Shown: positions 9,793 to 17,949 of the stretch, piece by piece
Numbering within the stretch: position 1 is the first letter of the stretch
Layout: each line of letters starts with the position of its first letter
NCBI RefSeq assembly: GCF_016801775.1
Contig: NZ_CP069004.1
Span: forward strand, 2,666,001-2,730,000
Source: Sulfitobacter mediterraneus
Lineage (GTDB): Bacteria > Pseudomonadota > Alphaproteobacteria > Rhodobacterales > Rhodobacteraceae
DNA: 64,000 nucleotides
Direction of reading: 5' to 3'
Program-made: the position numbers and the translations under genes
Notes under the pieces: model-generated
Told to the model about the DNA's origin: nothing
The model's database searches: none
The model's input: only the letters and a program-made list of their open reading frames with translations

Positions 9793-11421
9793 TCAGGCCC
9801 CGGTCTCCTCGGTCAGGTCTGCATCTTCGCCGTCCAGCGCCTCTTCTGCGTCTGCTTCCAGTTCTGCCGGATCGACCCAGCCCAGCAGCACGCGGGCTGT
9901 CATGATCATGGTTTGTGCGTCCTCAAGCGAGATGTCGAAAGGTTCGAGAACCCCGTCATCCTTGACCCGCTCACCCTCAACAGTGGTCCAGCCACCGGCC
10001 AGCTCCCAATCCGCGCAGGTTGCGAAATCTTCCAGTGTTTTTACGTCGTCTTTGGCCAGCGCCTCAATCATCTGGGGTGTCAGACCCTCAAATTCAACAA
10101 GGCTGTCCTCGACACCCAATGCACGAGCATTCTCAAGCGCCGCTTTGTTGCGGGCCTCCAACACGTCGCGGGCACGGGCCTGCAGTTCATTCGCAGTGTC
10201 TTCGTCAACGCCGTCGATCACCAACAGTTCGTCAATCTCGACATAGGCCACCTCTTCGAGGTTGGTGAACCCTTCGGAGACCAGCAACTGGGCAAAGAAT
10301 TCGTCCAGATCGAGGTTGTCCATGAACAGCTTGGTGCGCAGTTCAAACTCGGCCTGACGGCGCGCGCTTTCCTGCTCTTCTGTCATGATGTCGATATCAA
10401 GACCGGTCAACTGGGACGCCAGGCGCACGTTCTGACCTCGGCGGCCAATCGCCAGCGACAATTGCTCTTCAGGAACAACAACTTCGATCTTACCAGCTTC
10501 TTCGTCCAAAACAACCTTGGACACTTCGGCAGGCTGCAGCGCATTCACCAAGAAGGTTGGCTGATCTTCGTTCCATGGAATGATGTCGATTTTTTCGCCC
10601 TGAAGCTCGTTCACGACCGCCTGAACCCGAGAGCCGCGCATACCAACGCAAGCCCCAACCGGATCAATCGAACCGTCATAAGAAATCACGGCAATCTTGG
10701 CACGCGATCCGGGATCACGGGCAACCGCCTTGATCTCGATGATGCCGTCATAAATCTCCGGCACTTCCATCTTGAACAATTCGGCCATGAATTCGGGCGC
10801 GGTACGGCTCAGGAAGATCTGCGGGCCACGCTGCTCGCGGCGCACATCCTTGATGTAAACGCGGATCCGGTCGTTCGGACGATAGCTTTCACGGCCGATC
10901 TTCTCGTTGCGGCGCAGGATCGCTTCGCCAGCGCCCACATCCACAATAACGTTGCCATATTCTTCACGCTTGACCAGACCATTGATGATGGTGCCTGCGC
11001 GATCCTTGAACTCTTCGTACTGACGATCACGCTCGGCTTCGCGAACCTTCTGCAAGATCACCTGCTTGGCCGACTGCGCGGCAATCCGGCCCATCTCGAC
11101 CGGTGGCACTTCTTCTACATAGGTGTCGCCAACCGCAGGATTGTCCATGTATTGCTTGGCCTGCTCAACGGTGAATTCCGCCTGATAGTTCTCAAGCTCT
11201 TCATCCTCGACCACGGTGCGCACGCGGGTAAAGGTGGCGCGACCTGTCTTGCGGTCAATCGCCACGCGAATGTCCATTTCCGCGCCATAGCGGGACTTCG
11301 CTGCACGGGCGAGCGATTCTTCCATCGCTTCGACCACCAGATTGGGGTCGATCATCTTTTCACGGGCAACCGCCTCGGCGGTTTGAAGCAGCTCAAGCTG
11401 GTTGGCAGATGTAATGGCCAT
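9793..11421 (-). CDS. nusA: Transcription termination/antitermination factor NusA
   Basis: NusA binds RNA polymerase and nascent RNA and affects pausing, termination and antitermination. The 542-residue product has the N-terminal polymerase-binding domain (VAREKMIDPNLVVEAMEES), an S1 domain (about 135-200), two KH domains (GACVGMRGSRVQAV and IGRRGQNVRLAS), and the acidic C-terminal repeats seen in proteobacteria. It ends in a Glu/Asp-rich tail. Its ATG overlaps the rimP stop by one base (TAATG), so the two are translationally coupled. NusA often regulates its own operon; see the leader hairpin at 12022-12044. Confidence 0.98.
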   Translation of the reverse strand: MAITSANQLELLQTAEAVAREKMIDPNLVVEAMEESLARAAKSRYGAEMDIRVAIDRKTGRATFTRVRTVVEDEELENYQAEFTVEQAKQYMDNPAVGDTYVEEVPPVEMGRIAAQSAKQVILQKVREAERDRQYEEFKDRAGTIINGLVKREEYGNVIVDVGAGEAILRRNEKIGRESYRPNDRIRVYIKDVRREQRGPQIFLSRTAPEFMAELFKMEVPEIYDGIIEIKAVARDPGSRAKIAVISYDGSIDPVGACVGMRGSRVQAVVNELQGEKIDIIPWNEDQPTFLVNALQPAEVSKVVLDEEAGKIEVVVPEEQLSLAIGRRGQNVRLASQLTGLDIDIMTEEQESARRQAEFELRTKLFMDNLDLDEFFAQLLVSEGFTNLEEVAYVEIDELLVIDGVDEDTANELQARARDVLEARNKAALENARALGVEDSLVEFEGLTPQMIEALAKDDVKTLEDFATCADWELAGGWTTVEGERVKDDGVLEPFDISLEDAQTMIMTARVLLGWVDPAELEADAEEALDGEDADLTEETGA

Positions 11422-11999
11422 TAGTCTTCTCCCTCAGCAGACTCATCAGTCTGGATCTCATCGAATTGGGTTTCGTCAATTGCACCTGACGCCTTGCGTT
11501 GGCGCAGCATTTCTTTAATCAGATCATCCGTCAGAACCAGTTTGGCATCCGACAGCCAGTCAAACTTCAGGCCAATGGTGCCCTCTTCGACATTGATCAG
11601 CACTTCGTCATCCTCAACACCCGCCAGCGCACCCTTAAAGCGGCGGCGACCATCGATCAGCTCTTCTGTCTCGATCTTCGCCTCGTAGCCTTCGAACATG
11701 TCAAAGTCTTTGAGACGGGTCAGCGGACGGTCGATCCCCGGCGAGGACACTTCGAGCGTATATTCCTCGACAATCGGATCTTCGACATCAAGAATCGCGC
11801 CGATCGCCTGAGTGATATCACTCAGATGATCCACTTCGATCCCGCCTTCGGGTTTATCGCACATGATCTGAAGCGTTGTGGTTTTGCCGCTCATCAGACG
11901 CACGCGCACCAGTTCAAACCCCAGATCCTCAATCACCGGTGTGATGATCTCGGCCATGCGGCGGTCAATGGCGGCTTTGGCTATCAGGTCGTTGGTCAT
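11421..11999 (-). CDS. rimP: Ribosome maturation factor RimP
   Basis: RimP assists 30S ribosomal subunit assembly. The 192-residue product opens [20 protein letters not shown] and contains the family signature [11 protein letters not shown] near 94-104 and the C-terminal KLVLTDDLI strand. I chose the ATG at 11999; an in-frame extension to 12149 would run through the leader hairpin and is not family-like. The ribosome binding site (GCGAGATC) is weak. It heads the rimP-nusA-ylxR-infB operon, and its stop is fused to the nusA start. Confidence 0.95.
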   Translation of the reverse strand: MTNDLIAKAAIDRRMAEIITPVIEDLGFELVRVRLMSGKTTTLQIMCDKPEGGIEVDHLSDITQAIGAILDVEDPIVEEYTLEVSSPGIDRPLTRLKDFDMFEGYEAKIETEELIDGRRRFKGALAGVEDDEVLINVEEGTIGLKFDWLSDAKLVLTDDLIKEMLRQRKASGAIDETQFDEIQTDESAEGED

Positions 12000-12021
12000 G
12001 ATCTCGCTTGGTATTGGGCAC

Positions 12022-12044
12022 AAAAAAACGGGCGCGCGGCCCGT
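12022..12044 (-). terminator. Terminator-like hairpin in the rimP leader
   Basis: Read on the minus strand, ACGGGC-CGCGC-GCCCGT forms a 6-bp GC-rich stem followed by seven T. It ends only 22 bases before the rimP ATG and begins 90 bases after the solute-binding protein stop. There is no room for a full promoter between it and rimP. It is therefore either an attenuator in the rimP-nusA-infB leader, or the terminator of the upstream gene with rimP served by read-through. Confidence 0.75.
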
Positions 12045-12133
12045 ATCGTGTTTCGGTGGAGCGTTTGGTGTGGACCCGATCGCGCCGCTGTTGAGATGCA
12101 TATAGGGGGATGGGCGCGAAACTGCAAGCCGCT

Positions 12134-12991
12134 TTACCCAAACCACCACCGCTCAGCCGCGCGGAGGTTGTCCAGCGGGCGCAGGTTGCTGATCTGGGCA
12201 GGCTGGGCCAGATCGGCACTGACCGCCTGAACCGGATTGCGGGCATCTGGCAGCAACACGATATCCGGCATCCCGGCCAAGCCTCTGGCATCATGCAGGT
12301 CTGCGGCATCCACAAGGTATTCGCCCAGCGCCTGACCGCGGACCATCTCTGATGGGATCGACGTCAATTCAACCTCATCGAACCACCCCGCACTGCCATC
12401 CTTGTAATGTTGAGACACGCGCGCTGCCAACAACCGCTGCCCCGGCACAAAGCGTTTCACCTGATAAAGGCCCGTGCCAATACCGCTGTCTGGCGCATGT
12501 GCGGGGCGAATCACATGATCTGGCTGCGCCAGTCGAAGGGGAAGGCCCGCGTCGGGCTGTGACAGCGTGATTTGCAACTCAAACGGGCCAAGTGGTACGA
12601 TATCCGCGTCCAACTGCCACGCCAGGCTTGCCGCTGCATCTGCGGATGTGAAGGGCTGACCATCGTGGAACCGCACATCCGGACGCAAATCAAAGATCCA
12701 GATCCGCCCATCCTCGGACGCACGCCAATCCAATGCCAACTCAGGGCGCAACGTGCCATCCGCAGCAACCTCTGTCAGCGTGTCAAAGACCAGCCCCTGC
12801 CGCGCAACCTGCATGAACAGACCTTCACCCATGGTCCAACTGTCATCGCGATTTGCACCAGAAAGCGCCATGCGCAACCGGCCACCCTGCTTTGGCAGGC
12901 CCGACGCCGACATGCCCGACGCCGCCAAAAGCGCCGCAGCTGCACCGCTGGTGAACAAGGCACGCCGGTCGATATGTGACCGCCGGGTCAT
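12134..12991 (-). CDS. Short family-5-like solute-binding protein
   Basis: A 285-residue exported protein. The start has a twin-arginine-like leader ([18 protein letters not shown]). The following [29 protein letters not shown] and [18 protein letters not shown] match extracellular solute-binding proteins of ABC peptide importers (SBP_bac_5). Typical members have about 500 residues, so this covers roughly the first lobe and lacks much of the second. The frame is intact and codon use looks normal, so it appears to be a genuinely short member rather than a decayed gene. No permease or ATPase is nearby. It overlaps pip by 4 bases (ATGA); a role with peptide turnover is inferred from that only. 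Confidence 0.8.
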   Translation of the reverse strand: MTRRSHIDRRALFTSGAAAALLAASGMSASGLPKQGGRLRMALSGANRDDSWTMGEGLFMQVARQGLVFDTLTEVAADGTLRPELALDWRASEDGRIWIFDLRPDVRFHDGQPFTSADAAASLAWQLDADIVPLGPFELQITLSQPDAGLPLRLAQPDHVIRPAHAPDSGIGTGLYQVKRFVPGQRLLAARVSQHYKDGSAGWFDEVELTSIPSEMVRGQALGEYLVDAADLHDARGLAGMPDIVLLPDARNPVQAVSADLAQPAQISNLRPLDNLRAAERWWFG

Positions 12992-13959
12992 TGCGCCGCA
13001 ATCCTATCCATGGTCCGCACTAGCTCTGCTGAAATCCCCGGCTCTGACAACGCATGCCCTGCGTTCCGCACCATCATCAGTTCGCTTTCTGGCCATGCTT
13101 CCGACAGGGCATAGGCGCTGCTGGGGGGGCAGATCATGTCATAACGCCCCTGCACAATGGTGCCGGGAATATGTTTGATCCGGTCCATATTCGCGATAAT
13201 CTGGCCGTCACTCTCAAGAAACCCGGCATGAGTGAAATAATGGTTTTCCAACCGTGAGAAAGCGCGGGCATAATCCGCCGGCCCCTCATGCACAGACCCT
13301 GCCGAATGAATCGAGGCCAATGCATTTTCCCATGCGGCCCATGCACGGCCATATTGCCGCTCCACCTGCAGATCGCCGGAAAAAAGCCGCCGGTGATAAG
13401 CTGCGATCAGATCATCGCGTTCGTCTTCGGGGATCAAATCCACAAACCGTGCCCAAACTTCGGGCCAGAACTTGCCCGCGCCGCCGCCATAAAACCAATC
13501 CAGCTCGGCCCGGGTCATAAGGAACACCCCTCGCAAGACCAGATGGCGCACTGCTTCGGGATGGCTTTGTGCATAGATCAACGCCAGCGTCGCACCCCAG
13601 GATCCCCCAAAAACGATCCAGTCTGATATGCCAAGCGTTGTGCGAATCAACTCGATATCCGCCACCAGATGCCACGTCGTATTGTCCGTGACCGATGCAT
13701 GGGGCCGCGACCGGCCACATCCGCGCTGATCAAACAAGATCACCCGGTACACCGATGGATCAAAATAACGCCGCATGGACGGGCTGCACCCGCCCCCGGG
13801 GCCGCCATGCAGCACTACAACCGGTATCCCCTCAGGGTTTCCGCATTGCTCGACATAGACCTGATGACCTTGCCCAACCGCCAACATCCGCTGATCGAAC
13901 GGATCAACGGGCGGATAAAGATACTGCACTGCGCGCTTTTGGTCGGGATACTTGTCCAT
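12988..13959 (-). CDS. pip: Proline iminopeptidase
   Basis: A 323-residue alpha/beta hydrolase that cleaves N-terminal proline from peptides. The oxyanion-hole motif HGGPGGG is at 51-57, the nucleophile elbow GGSWGA puts Ser120 in place, and the later GRYDMICPP (Asp) and NAGHALS (His) complete the triad. FDQRGCGRSRPH is a family hallmark. I took the ATG at 13959 (MDKYPDQKRAVQYLYPP), which matches the family start; a longer frame exists but overlaps the ubiG promoter. It is divergent from ubiG with 48 bases between start codons. Confidence 0.95.
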   Translation of the reverse strand: MDKYPDQKRAVQYLYPPVDPFDQRMLAVGQGHQVYVEQCGNPEGIPVVVLHGGPGGGCSPSMRRYFDPSVYRVILFDQRGCGRSRPHASVTDNTTWHLVADIELIRTTLGISDWIVFGGSWGATLALIYAQSHPEAVRHLVLRGVFLMTRAELDWFYGGGAGKFWPEVWARFVDLIPEDERDDLIAAYHRRLFSGDLQVERQYGRAWAAWENALASIHSAGSVHEGPADYARAFSRLENHYFTHAGFLESDGQIIANMDRIKHIPGTIVQGRYDMICPPSSAYALSEAWPESELMMVRNAGHALSEPGISAELVRTMDRIAAQ

Positions 13960-14007
13960 CACGGCCCTATATAGTCTTTCACAACACAAGAGCATAGGGA
14001 GCGTGGA

Positions 14008-14754
14008 ATGCAAACGCCTCAAACAACAGTCGACCCCGCCGAAGTCGCAAAATTCGAAGCGATGGCCGCCGAATGGTGGGATTTGAACGGTAAATTCAAA
14101 CCCTTGCACATGCTTAACCCCTGCCGGTTGGACTATATCACCAACCAGATCGCGGGCGAGTTTGACCGTGATCTGAAATCAGACGCGCCATTCAAAGGCC
14201 TGCGAATCCTTGATATCGGCTGCGGCGGTGGATTGCTGGCCGAACCGATGGCGCGGCTGGGTGCCGATGTGGTGGGAGCAGATGCCGCTGCTGGCAACAT
14301 CCCCGTGGCGCAAGTGCATGCGGCGCAGTCGGGCCTCCAGATTGACTACCGCCACACCACAGCTGAAGCGATGGCCGAGGCGGGCGAACAATTTGACGCG
14401 GTTCTGAACATGGAGGTGGTCGAGCATGTCGCCTCCCCCATTGATTATCTGACCGCTTGCCATGATCTGCTCAAACCCGGCGGATTGCACATCTGTTCGA
14501 CGATCAACCGCAATCCAAAATCCTACATGATGGCCATTGTTGGTGCCGAACACATCATGCGCTGGCTGCCCAAAGGCACACATGAATGGTCCAAGTTCAT
14601 CACCCCGGATGAACTGTTTGACCTGCTGACCCGTGCAGGGCTGACCCCGGTGGATCGCAAGGGATTCGTTTTCAATCCCATCGCCTGGAGCTGGAGCCTG
14701 TCGGACAGGGATCTGAGCGTGAACTACGTCACCGCCAGCACGCGACCCAACTGA
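14008..14754 (+). CDS. ubiG: Ubiquinone biosynthesis O-methyltransferase
   Basis: UbiG carries out both O-methylation steps of ubiquinone synthesis with S-adenosylmethionine. The 248-residue length is normal. The family start [23 protein letters not shown] motif I LDIGCGGG at 68-75, and MEVVEHVA are present, as is [16 protein letters not shown] lies 9 bases before the ATG. It is monocistronic: pip diverges upstream and a MarR gene converges 3 bases downstream. Confidence 0.97.
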   Translation: MQTPQTTVDPAEVAKFEAMAAEWWDLNGKFKPLHMLNPCRLDYITNQIAGEFDRDLKSDAPFKGLRILDIGCGGGLLAEPMARLGADVVGADAAAGNIPVAQVHAAQSGLQIDYRHTTAEAMAEAGEQFDAVLNMEVVEHVASPIDYLTACHDLLKPGGLHICSTINRNPKSYMMAIVGAEHIMRWLPKGTHEWSKFITPDELFDLLTRAGLTPVDRKGFVFNPIAWSWSLSDRDLSVNYVTASTRPN

Positions 14755-14757
14755 CCT

Positions 14758-15192
14758 TTAAGCGAGCTGCTTGCGAATGCCGCGCAAGATTGGCAAAGCG
14801 GCGCGCGCCTGTTCTTCGCCCAGATCATCAACCACTTTGTTGATGGTCGGGGTGATCGCAGCAAAGGCATCATCCCGCGCCTGCCGTCCTGCGGGACTGA
14901 TCTGTACGATCTTGCGGCGGGCATCGTCCCAATCCGGGCGCACGTGGATATACCCCGCCCATTGCAGCTTGTTCAGGGTATTGGTCATTGCTCCGCGCGT
15001 CACATTGAACCGCTCCGCCAGCTTGGCAGGCGTGCTTTCCTCGCCCTTGAACGCAAGAACGTTCAGTACCGAAAAATGTGAGATTTCCATCCCTTTTGGT
15101 AGAATCCTGGTCAGACTGCCCCGCACAGCGTGATCTGCGGCAAGCAGTTCACTGAAAAGCAATATAGCGAGGGCATTCTTGTCTTGCGTCAT
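14758..15192 (-). CDS. MarR-family transcriptional regulator
   Basis: A 144-residue winged-helix regulator. The central region ISHFSVLNVLAFKGEES, PAKLAERFNVTRGAMTNTLNKLQ is a classical MarR helix-turn-helix, followed by the wing GYIHVRPDWDDARRKIVQI and the dimerisation helices. Such proteins usually repress a nearby gene until a small ligand binds. It is the last gene of the comF-grxC-nitrilase-marR group and overlaps the nitrilase gene by 4 bases (ATGA). The ligand and targets cannot be read from the sequence. Confidence 0.93.
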   Translation of the reverse strand: MTQDKNALAILLFSELLAADHAVRGSLTRILPKGMEISHFSVLNVLAFKGEESTPAKLAERFNVTRGAMTNTLNKLQWAGYIHVRPDWDDARRKIVQISPAGRQARDDAFAAITPTINKVVDDLGEEQARAALPILRGIRKQLA

Positions 15193-16034
15193 TGGTCTAC
15201 CGGATCAGGGGGCCGAAATTCTCGGGCATTGGACAGGCTCGGCACCCTGCGCCGCGCCGCTTCCCCTTCTTCCATATTCAGATCAAAATTGTAAACGCCC
15301 GGCGCTTCCCCGGCGTCAAGAATCACCTCACCCCAGGGGGAAACGACCAAGGAGTGACCATAAGTATCCCGTGTTTTGCGACTGGCGCTGGCGTGCGTAC
15401 CCGTTTGACCGGGTGCAATCACGAAACACCCTGTCTCAATCGCCCGCGCCCGCAACAAGGCATGCCAATGGGCCGCGCCGGTCACGGGAGAGAACGCTGC
15501 AGGCACCGTGATGATCCGCGCACCGGCATTGGCCAGCGCCTGATACAATTTGGGAAAACGCACATCATAGCAAACGCTCATCCCGATGCGGGCGAAAGGG
15601 GTATCCGCAACCACCGCCTGCGTGCCGGGCCGGTATCCTTCGGATTCGCGGTAGGTCTCGGTCTCATTGATCTGCACATCGAACATGTGGATCTTGTCAT
15701 ACCGTGCTGCCACAGACCCATCGGGCGCAATCAGGAAACTGCGATTGGCAAAGCGCCCGTCAGGGTCGTCTGTCTTAAGACCAAGAGATCCGATCAATAG
15801 CCAGATCCCCGCCTTCGCTGCCTCATCGCAAAGCGCGGCCAGAGTTTGATCCTCGCCCTCATACTGCAGGACATCCTGTTGATGGCGGCGGCTGGTCGAG
15901 ACGCAATTGGTCACTTCGGGGGTCAGAACAAACTCCGCCCCCTGCGCCACCGCGTCCCGGAACATTCCGACAGTCACCGGCAGGTTTTCTGCCGGATCAT
16001 CCGTCACATTCAGCTGAAGCAGGGCCGCCTGCAT
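15189..16034 (-). CDS. Nitrilase-superfamily carbon-nitrogen hydrolase (Nit1-like)
   Basis: A 281-residue amidohydrolase of the nitrilase superfamily. The Glu-Lys-Cys triad is visible: Glu in LTPEVTN (near 38), Lys in YDKIHMFD (near 111), Cys in SVCYDVRFPKLY (near 145). The pattern fits the Nit1/Nit2 branch, which includes deaminated glutathione amidases; a link with the neighbouring glutaredoxin gene would fit that but is inference. I prefer the ATG at 16034 because GAGG lies 7 bases upstream. A GTG two codons earlier would overlap the grxC stop (GTGA) but has the GAGG only one base away. Confidence 0.92.
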   Translation of the reverse strand: MQAALLQLNVTDDPAENLPVTVGMFRDAVAQGAEFVLTPEVTNCVSTSRRHQQDVLQYEGEDQTLAALCDEAAKAGIWLLIGSLGLKTDDPDGRFANRSFLIAPDGSVAARYDKIHMFDVQINETETYRESEGYRPGTQAVVADTPFARIGMSVCYDVRFPKLYQALANAGARIITVPAAFSPVTGAAHWHALLRARAIETGCFVIAPGQTGTHASASRKTRDTYGHSLVVSPWGEVILDAGEAPGVYNFDLNMEEGEAARRRVPSLSNAREFRPPDPVDQ

Positions 16035-16036
16035 AA

Positions 16037-16294
16037 TCACGCCTCAAGCAAAGCGTCGAGCTTGCCTGCCCGTTCGAGCGCGTGCAGATCATCCGACCCG
16101 CCCACATGATCGCCGCCAATAAAGATTTGCGGCACGGTGCGCCCTCCATTGGCACGTTGGATCATCTCGGCCTTGCGGTCGGGATTTGCCAGCACGTCAA
16201 CCTCGGCAAAGCTGACGCCTTTGCTGTTCAAAAGCCGTTTCGCCGCGTGACAGAACCCGCAAAGTGGTGATGTGTAAATCTCGACGGTTTTCAT
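16037..16294 (-). CDS. grxC: Glutaredoxin 3
   Basis: An 85-residue glutaredoxin that reduces disulfides with glutathione. The redox motif is CGFC (residues 12-15), a variant of the usual CPYC. The cis-proline loop GRTVPQIFIGGDHVGGSDDL, typical of GrxC, is at about 50-69. It follows comF after a gap that is almost entirely one 12-bp hairpin (16301-16330), which covers its ribosome binding site. The nitrilase gene follows within a few bases. Confidence 0.95.
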   Translation of the reverse strand: MKTVEIYTSPLCGFCHAAKRLLNSKGVSFAEVDVLANPDRKAEMIQRANGGRTVPQIFIGGDHVGGSDDLHALERAGKLDALLEA

Positions 16295-16300
16295 GAACCG

Positions 16301-16330
16301 ATCCCTTTCAACATAACTGTTGAGAGGGAT
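16301..16330 (-). promoter_or_regulatory. Hairpin covering the grxC ribosome binding site
   Basis: ATCCCTTTCAAC (16301-16312) pairs with GTTGAGAGGGAT (16319-16330), a 12-bp stem (on the minus strand one position is a C/A mismatch) with a 6-base loop. In the comF-grxC mRNA the AAAGGGA ribosome binding site of grxC lies inside the stem. No T tract follows, so it is not a simple terminator. A role in setting grxC translation, or in mRNA stability between the genes, is inferred. Confidence 0.6.
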
Positions 16331-17065
16331 TTAAGCGTCTTTCACCGCCCGCGCCAGTGTTACGACACTGACCGGCCCCGATCCGGCATCCAGACAGGCC
16401 TGAGTCGCCGCAGATAATGTCGCGCCGGATGTCATTACATCATCGACCAAAAGCACCGGACGCCCGATCAATCGGTGTCGCCGACGCGGGTGGACACGCA
16501 TGGCGTCCTGTAAGGTGCGATATCGCGTTTCGCGGTCCATGCCGTCCAGACGGCGTGTTCGCCGATGTCGCTGTAACAGATCAGGCGCCCAGGACAGCCC
16601 GCTCCGCTCTGCCAAAGCCTTGGCCAGAAGGGCCGATTGGTTATAGCGCCGCTGAATCATCCGTTGCCAATGCAAAGGCACTGGCGCGATCAAGGCCTGT
16701 TCTGGCACCAGTCCCTTGATCGTATTGGCCATCCACAAGCCAGCAGGCTGCGCGATTTCTTGTCGGTCGCCATGTTTCAGCGCCAGAACCAAATTGCGCC
16801 CGGTGTCGCGATACAAGAGCGCAGACCGTCCGCGCACCCATGGCCGAGGCGACAGCAAACACGCATCACATTGATGTGAGACATCATCCTCCTCGCCCGG
16901 CAGAGGCACCCCGCAACTGTCACAGACCATGCCCCCGACAAATGCAGTATCGCGCCAGCATTTCCCGCACAGGCCAAAATCGCCATCCACAATATCACCG
17001 CAAGCCAGGCACCGAGGCGGATAAATGGCGTTCAGCCCTGTTTGAAGTCTGCTTGTTATCGTCAT
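16331..17065 (-). CDS. ComF-family phosphoribosyltransferase-like protein
   Basis: A 244-residue ComF/GntX-type protein. The N-terminal zinc-ribbon cysteines are CLACGDIVDG, CGKCW, CDSCGVPL and CDACL. The C-terminal phosphoribosyltransferase fold shows the PRPP-binding loop VLLVDDVMTSGAT near 204-216. In naturally transformable bacteria ComF helps DNA uptake in the cytosol; in others the role is unclear. Its ATG is only 11 bases from the ATG of the divergent methyltransferase gene, so its promoter must lie inside that gene. Confidence 0.92.
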   Translation of the reverse strand: MTITSRLQTGLNAIYPPRCLACGDIVDGDFGLCGKCWRDTAFVGGMVCDSCGVPLPGEEDDVSHQCDACLLSPRPWVRGRSALLYRDTGRNLVLALKHGDRQEIAQPAGLWMANTIKGLVPEQALIAPVPLHWQRMIQRRYNQSALLAKALAERSGLSWAPDLLQRHRRTRRLDGMDRETRYRTLQDAMRVHPRRRHRLIGRPVLLVDDVMTSGATLSAATQACLDAGSGPVSVVTLARAVKDA

Positions 17066-17076
17066 ATCTACCCCGG

Positions 17077-17895
17077 ATGACCCAGAATCCTGTTCTTACC
17101 GACCTGACGGCACTGCACCTTCACCGCGCCCGCGCCAATGCGGACGGGATGTTCCTGCACCAGACCGCCGCCGATGAAGTGGAGGATCGCCTGCAACTGG
17201 TTAAAAAGCCGTTTAGCAAGATGGGATTGATCACCGGCTTTGCTGATTTCTGGGAATCACGCCTGCCAAACATGACCACTCTGCCTGACGACGACACCCT
17301 TTCGGTTGAGCCTGCCAGTTATGACATGCTGGTTCATGCGATGGCCCTGCATTGGGCGAATGATCCGGTTGGCCAACTCATCCAATGCCGCCGCGCCTTG
17401 CGGCCAGATGGCTTGTTCCTGTCCGTCGCTTTTGGCGGTCAGACCTTGCATGAGCTGCGGGCCTGCCTTGGCCAGGCCGAATCCACAGTAACCGGAGGCA
17501 TGTCACCGCGCATCGCACCGATGGCAGAATTGCGCGATATGGGTGCCCTGCTGCAGCGGGCCGGTTTTGCCCTGCCCGTTGCAGACAGCCTGCCGCTTAC
17601 CGTGGAATATGCCAACGCGTGGCATCTGATGCGTGATTTGCGCAGCATGGGCGAGACAAATGCCCTGACCGGTCGTTTGCGCCGCCCAACCGCCCGCCGC
17701 GTACTGGAGACAACTGCGCAGCTTTATCAGGACAATTACCAGGGCACGAACGGGCGGATCACTGCGACCTTTGAACTGATCTTCCTCACCGGGTGGGCCC
17801 CTGACGAAAGCCAACCCAAGCCCTTGCGCCCCGGTTCGGCCCAACAACGGCTGGCCGATGCCCTAAAGACCGATGAGACAAAACTGCCTATTTGA
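17077..17895 (+). CDS. NDUFAF5/BioC-like methyltransferase-fold protein
   Basis: A 272-residue protein of the class I methyltransferase fold. The layout (LTALHLHRARANADGMFLHQTAADEVEDRL, then SYDMLVHAMALHWANDPV and ALRPDGLFLSVAFGGQTLHEL) matches the NDUFAF5 group, which in mitochondria hydroxylates an arginine of complex I, and is also BioC-like. The glycine-rich SAM-binding motif I (usually DLGCGTG) is replaced by MGLITGFADF near 45-54, so cofactor binding may be altered. The family start supports the ATG at 17077. It is divergent from comF and 54 bases upstream of hemH, on the same strand. Confidence 0.85.
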   Translation: MTQNPVLTDLTALHLHRARANADGMFLHQTAADEVEDRLQLVKKPFSKMGLITGFADFWESRLPNMTTLPDDDTLSVEPASYDMLVHAMALHWANDPVGQLIQCRRALRPDGLFLSVAFGGQTLHELRACLGQAESTVTGGMSPRIAPMAELRDMGALLQRAGFALPVADSLPLTVEYANAWHLMRDLRSMGETNALTGRLRRPTARRVLETTAQLYQDNYQGTNGRITATFELIFLTGWAPDESQPKPLRPGSAQQRLADALKTDETKLPI

Positions 17896-17949
17896 CCCCA
17901 AGGGCAAAGCGTCTATTTCAGCAAGATCACCTTTTTAGGATTTTCCCAC

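Noticed and set aside
9442-11424. 660-codon open frame opposite nusA
   Set aside because: Fully antisense to nusA and ylxR, with low-complexity, Leu/His/Arg-rich content and no start signal.
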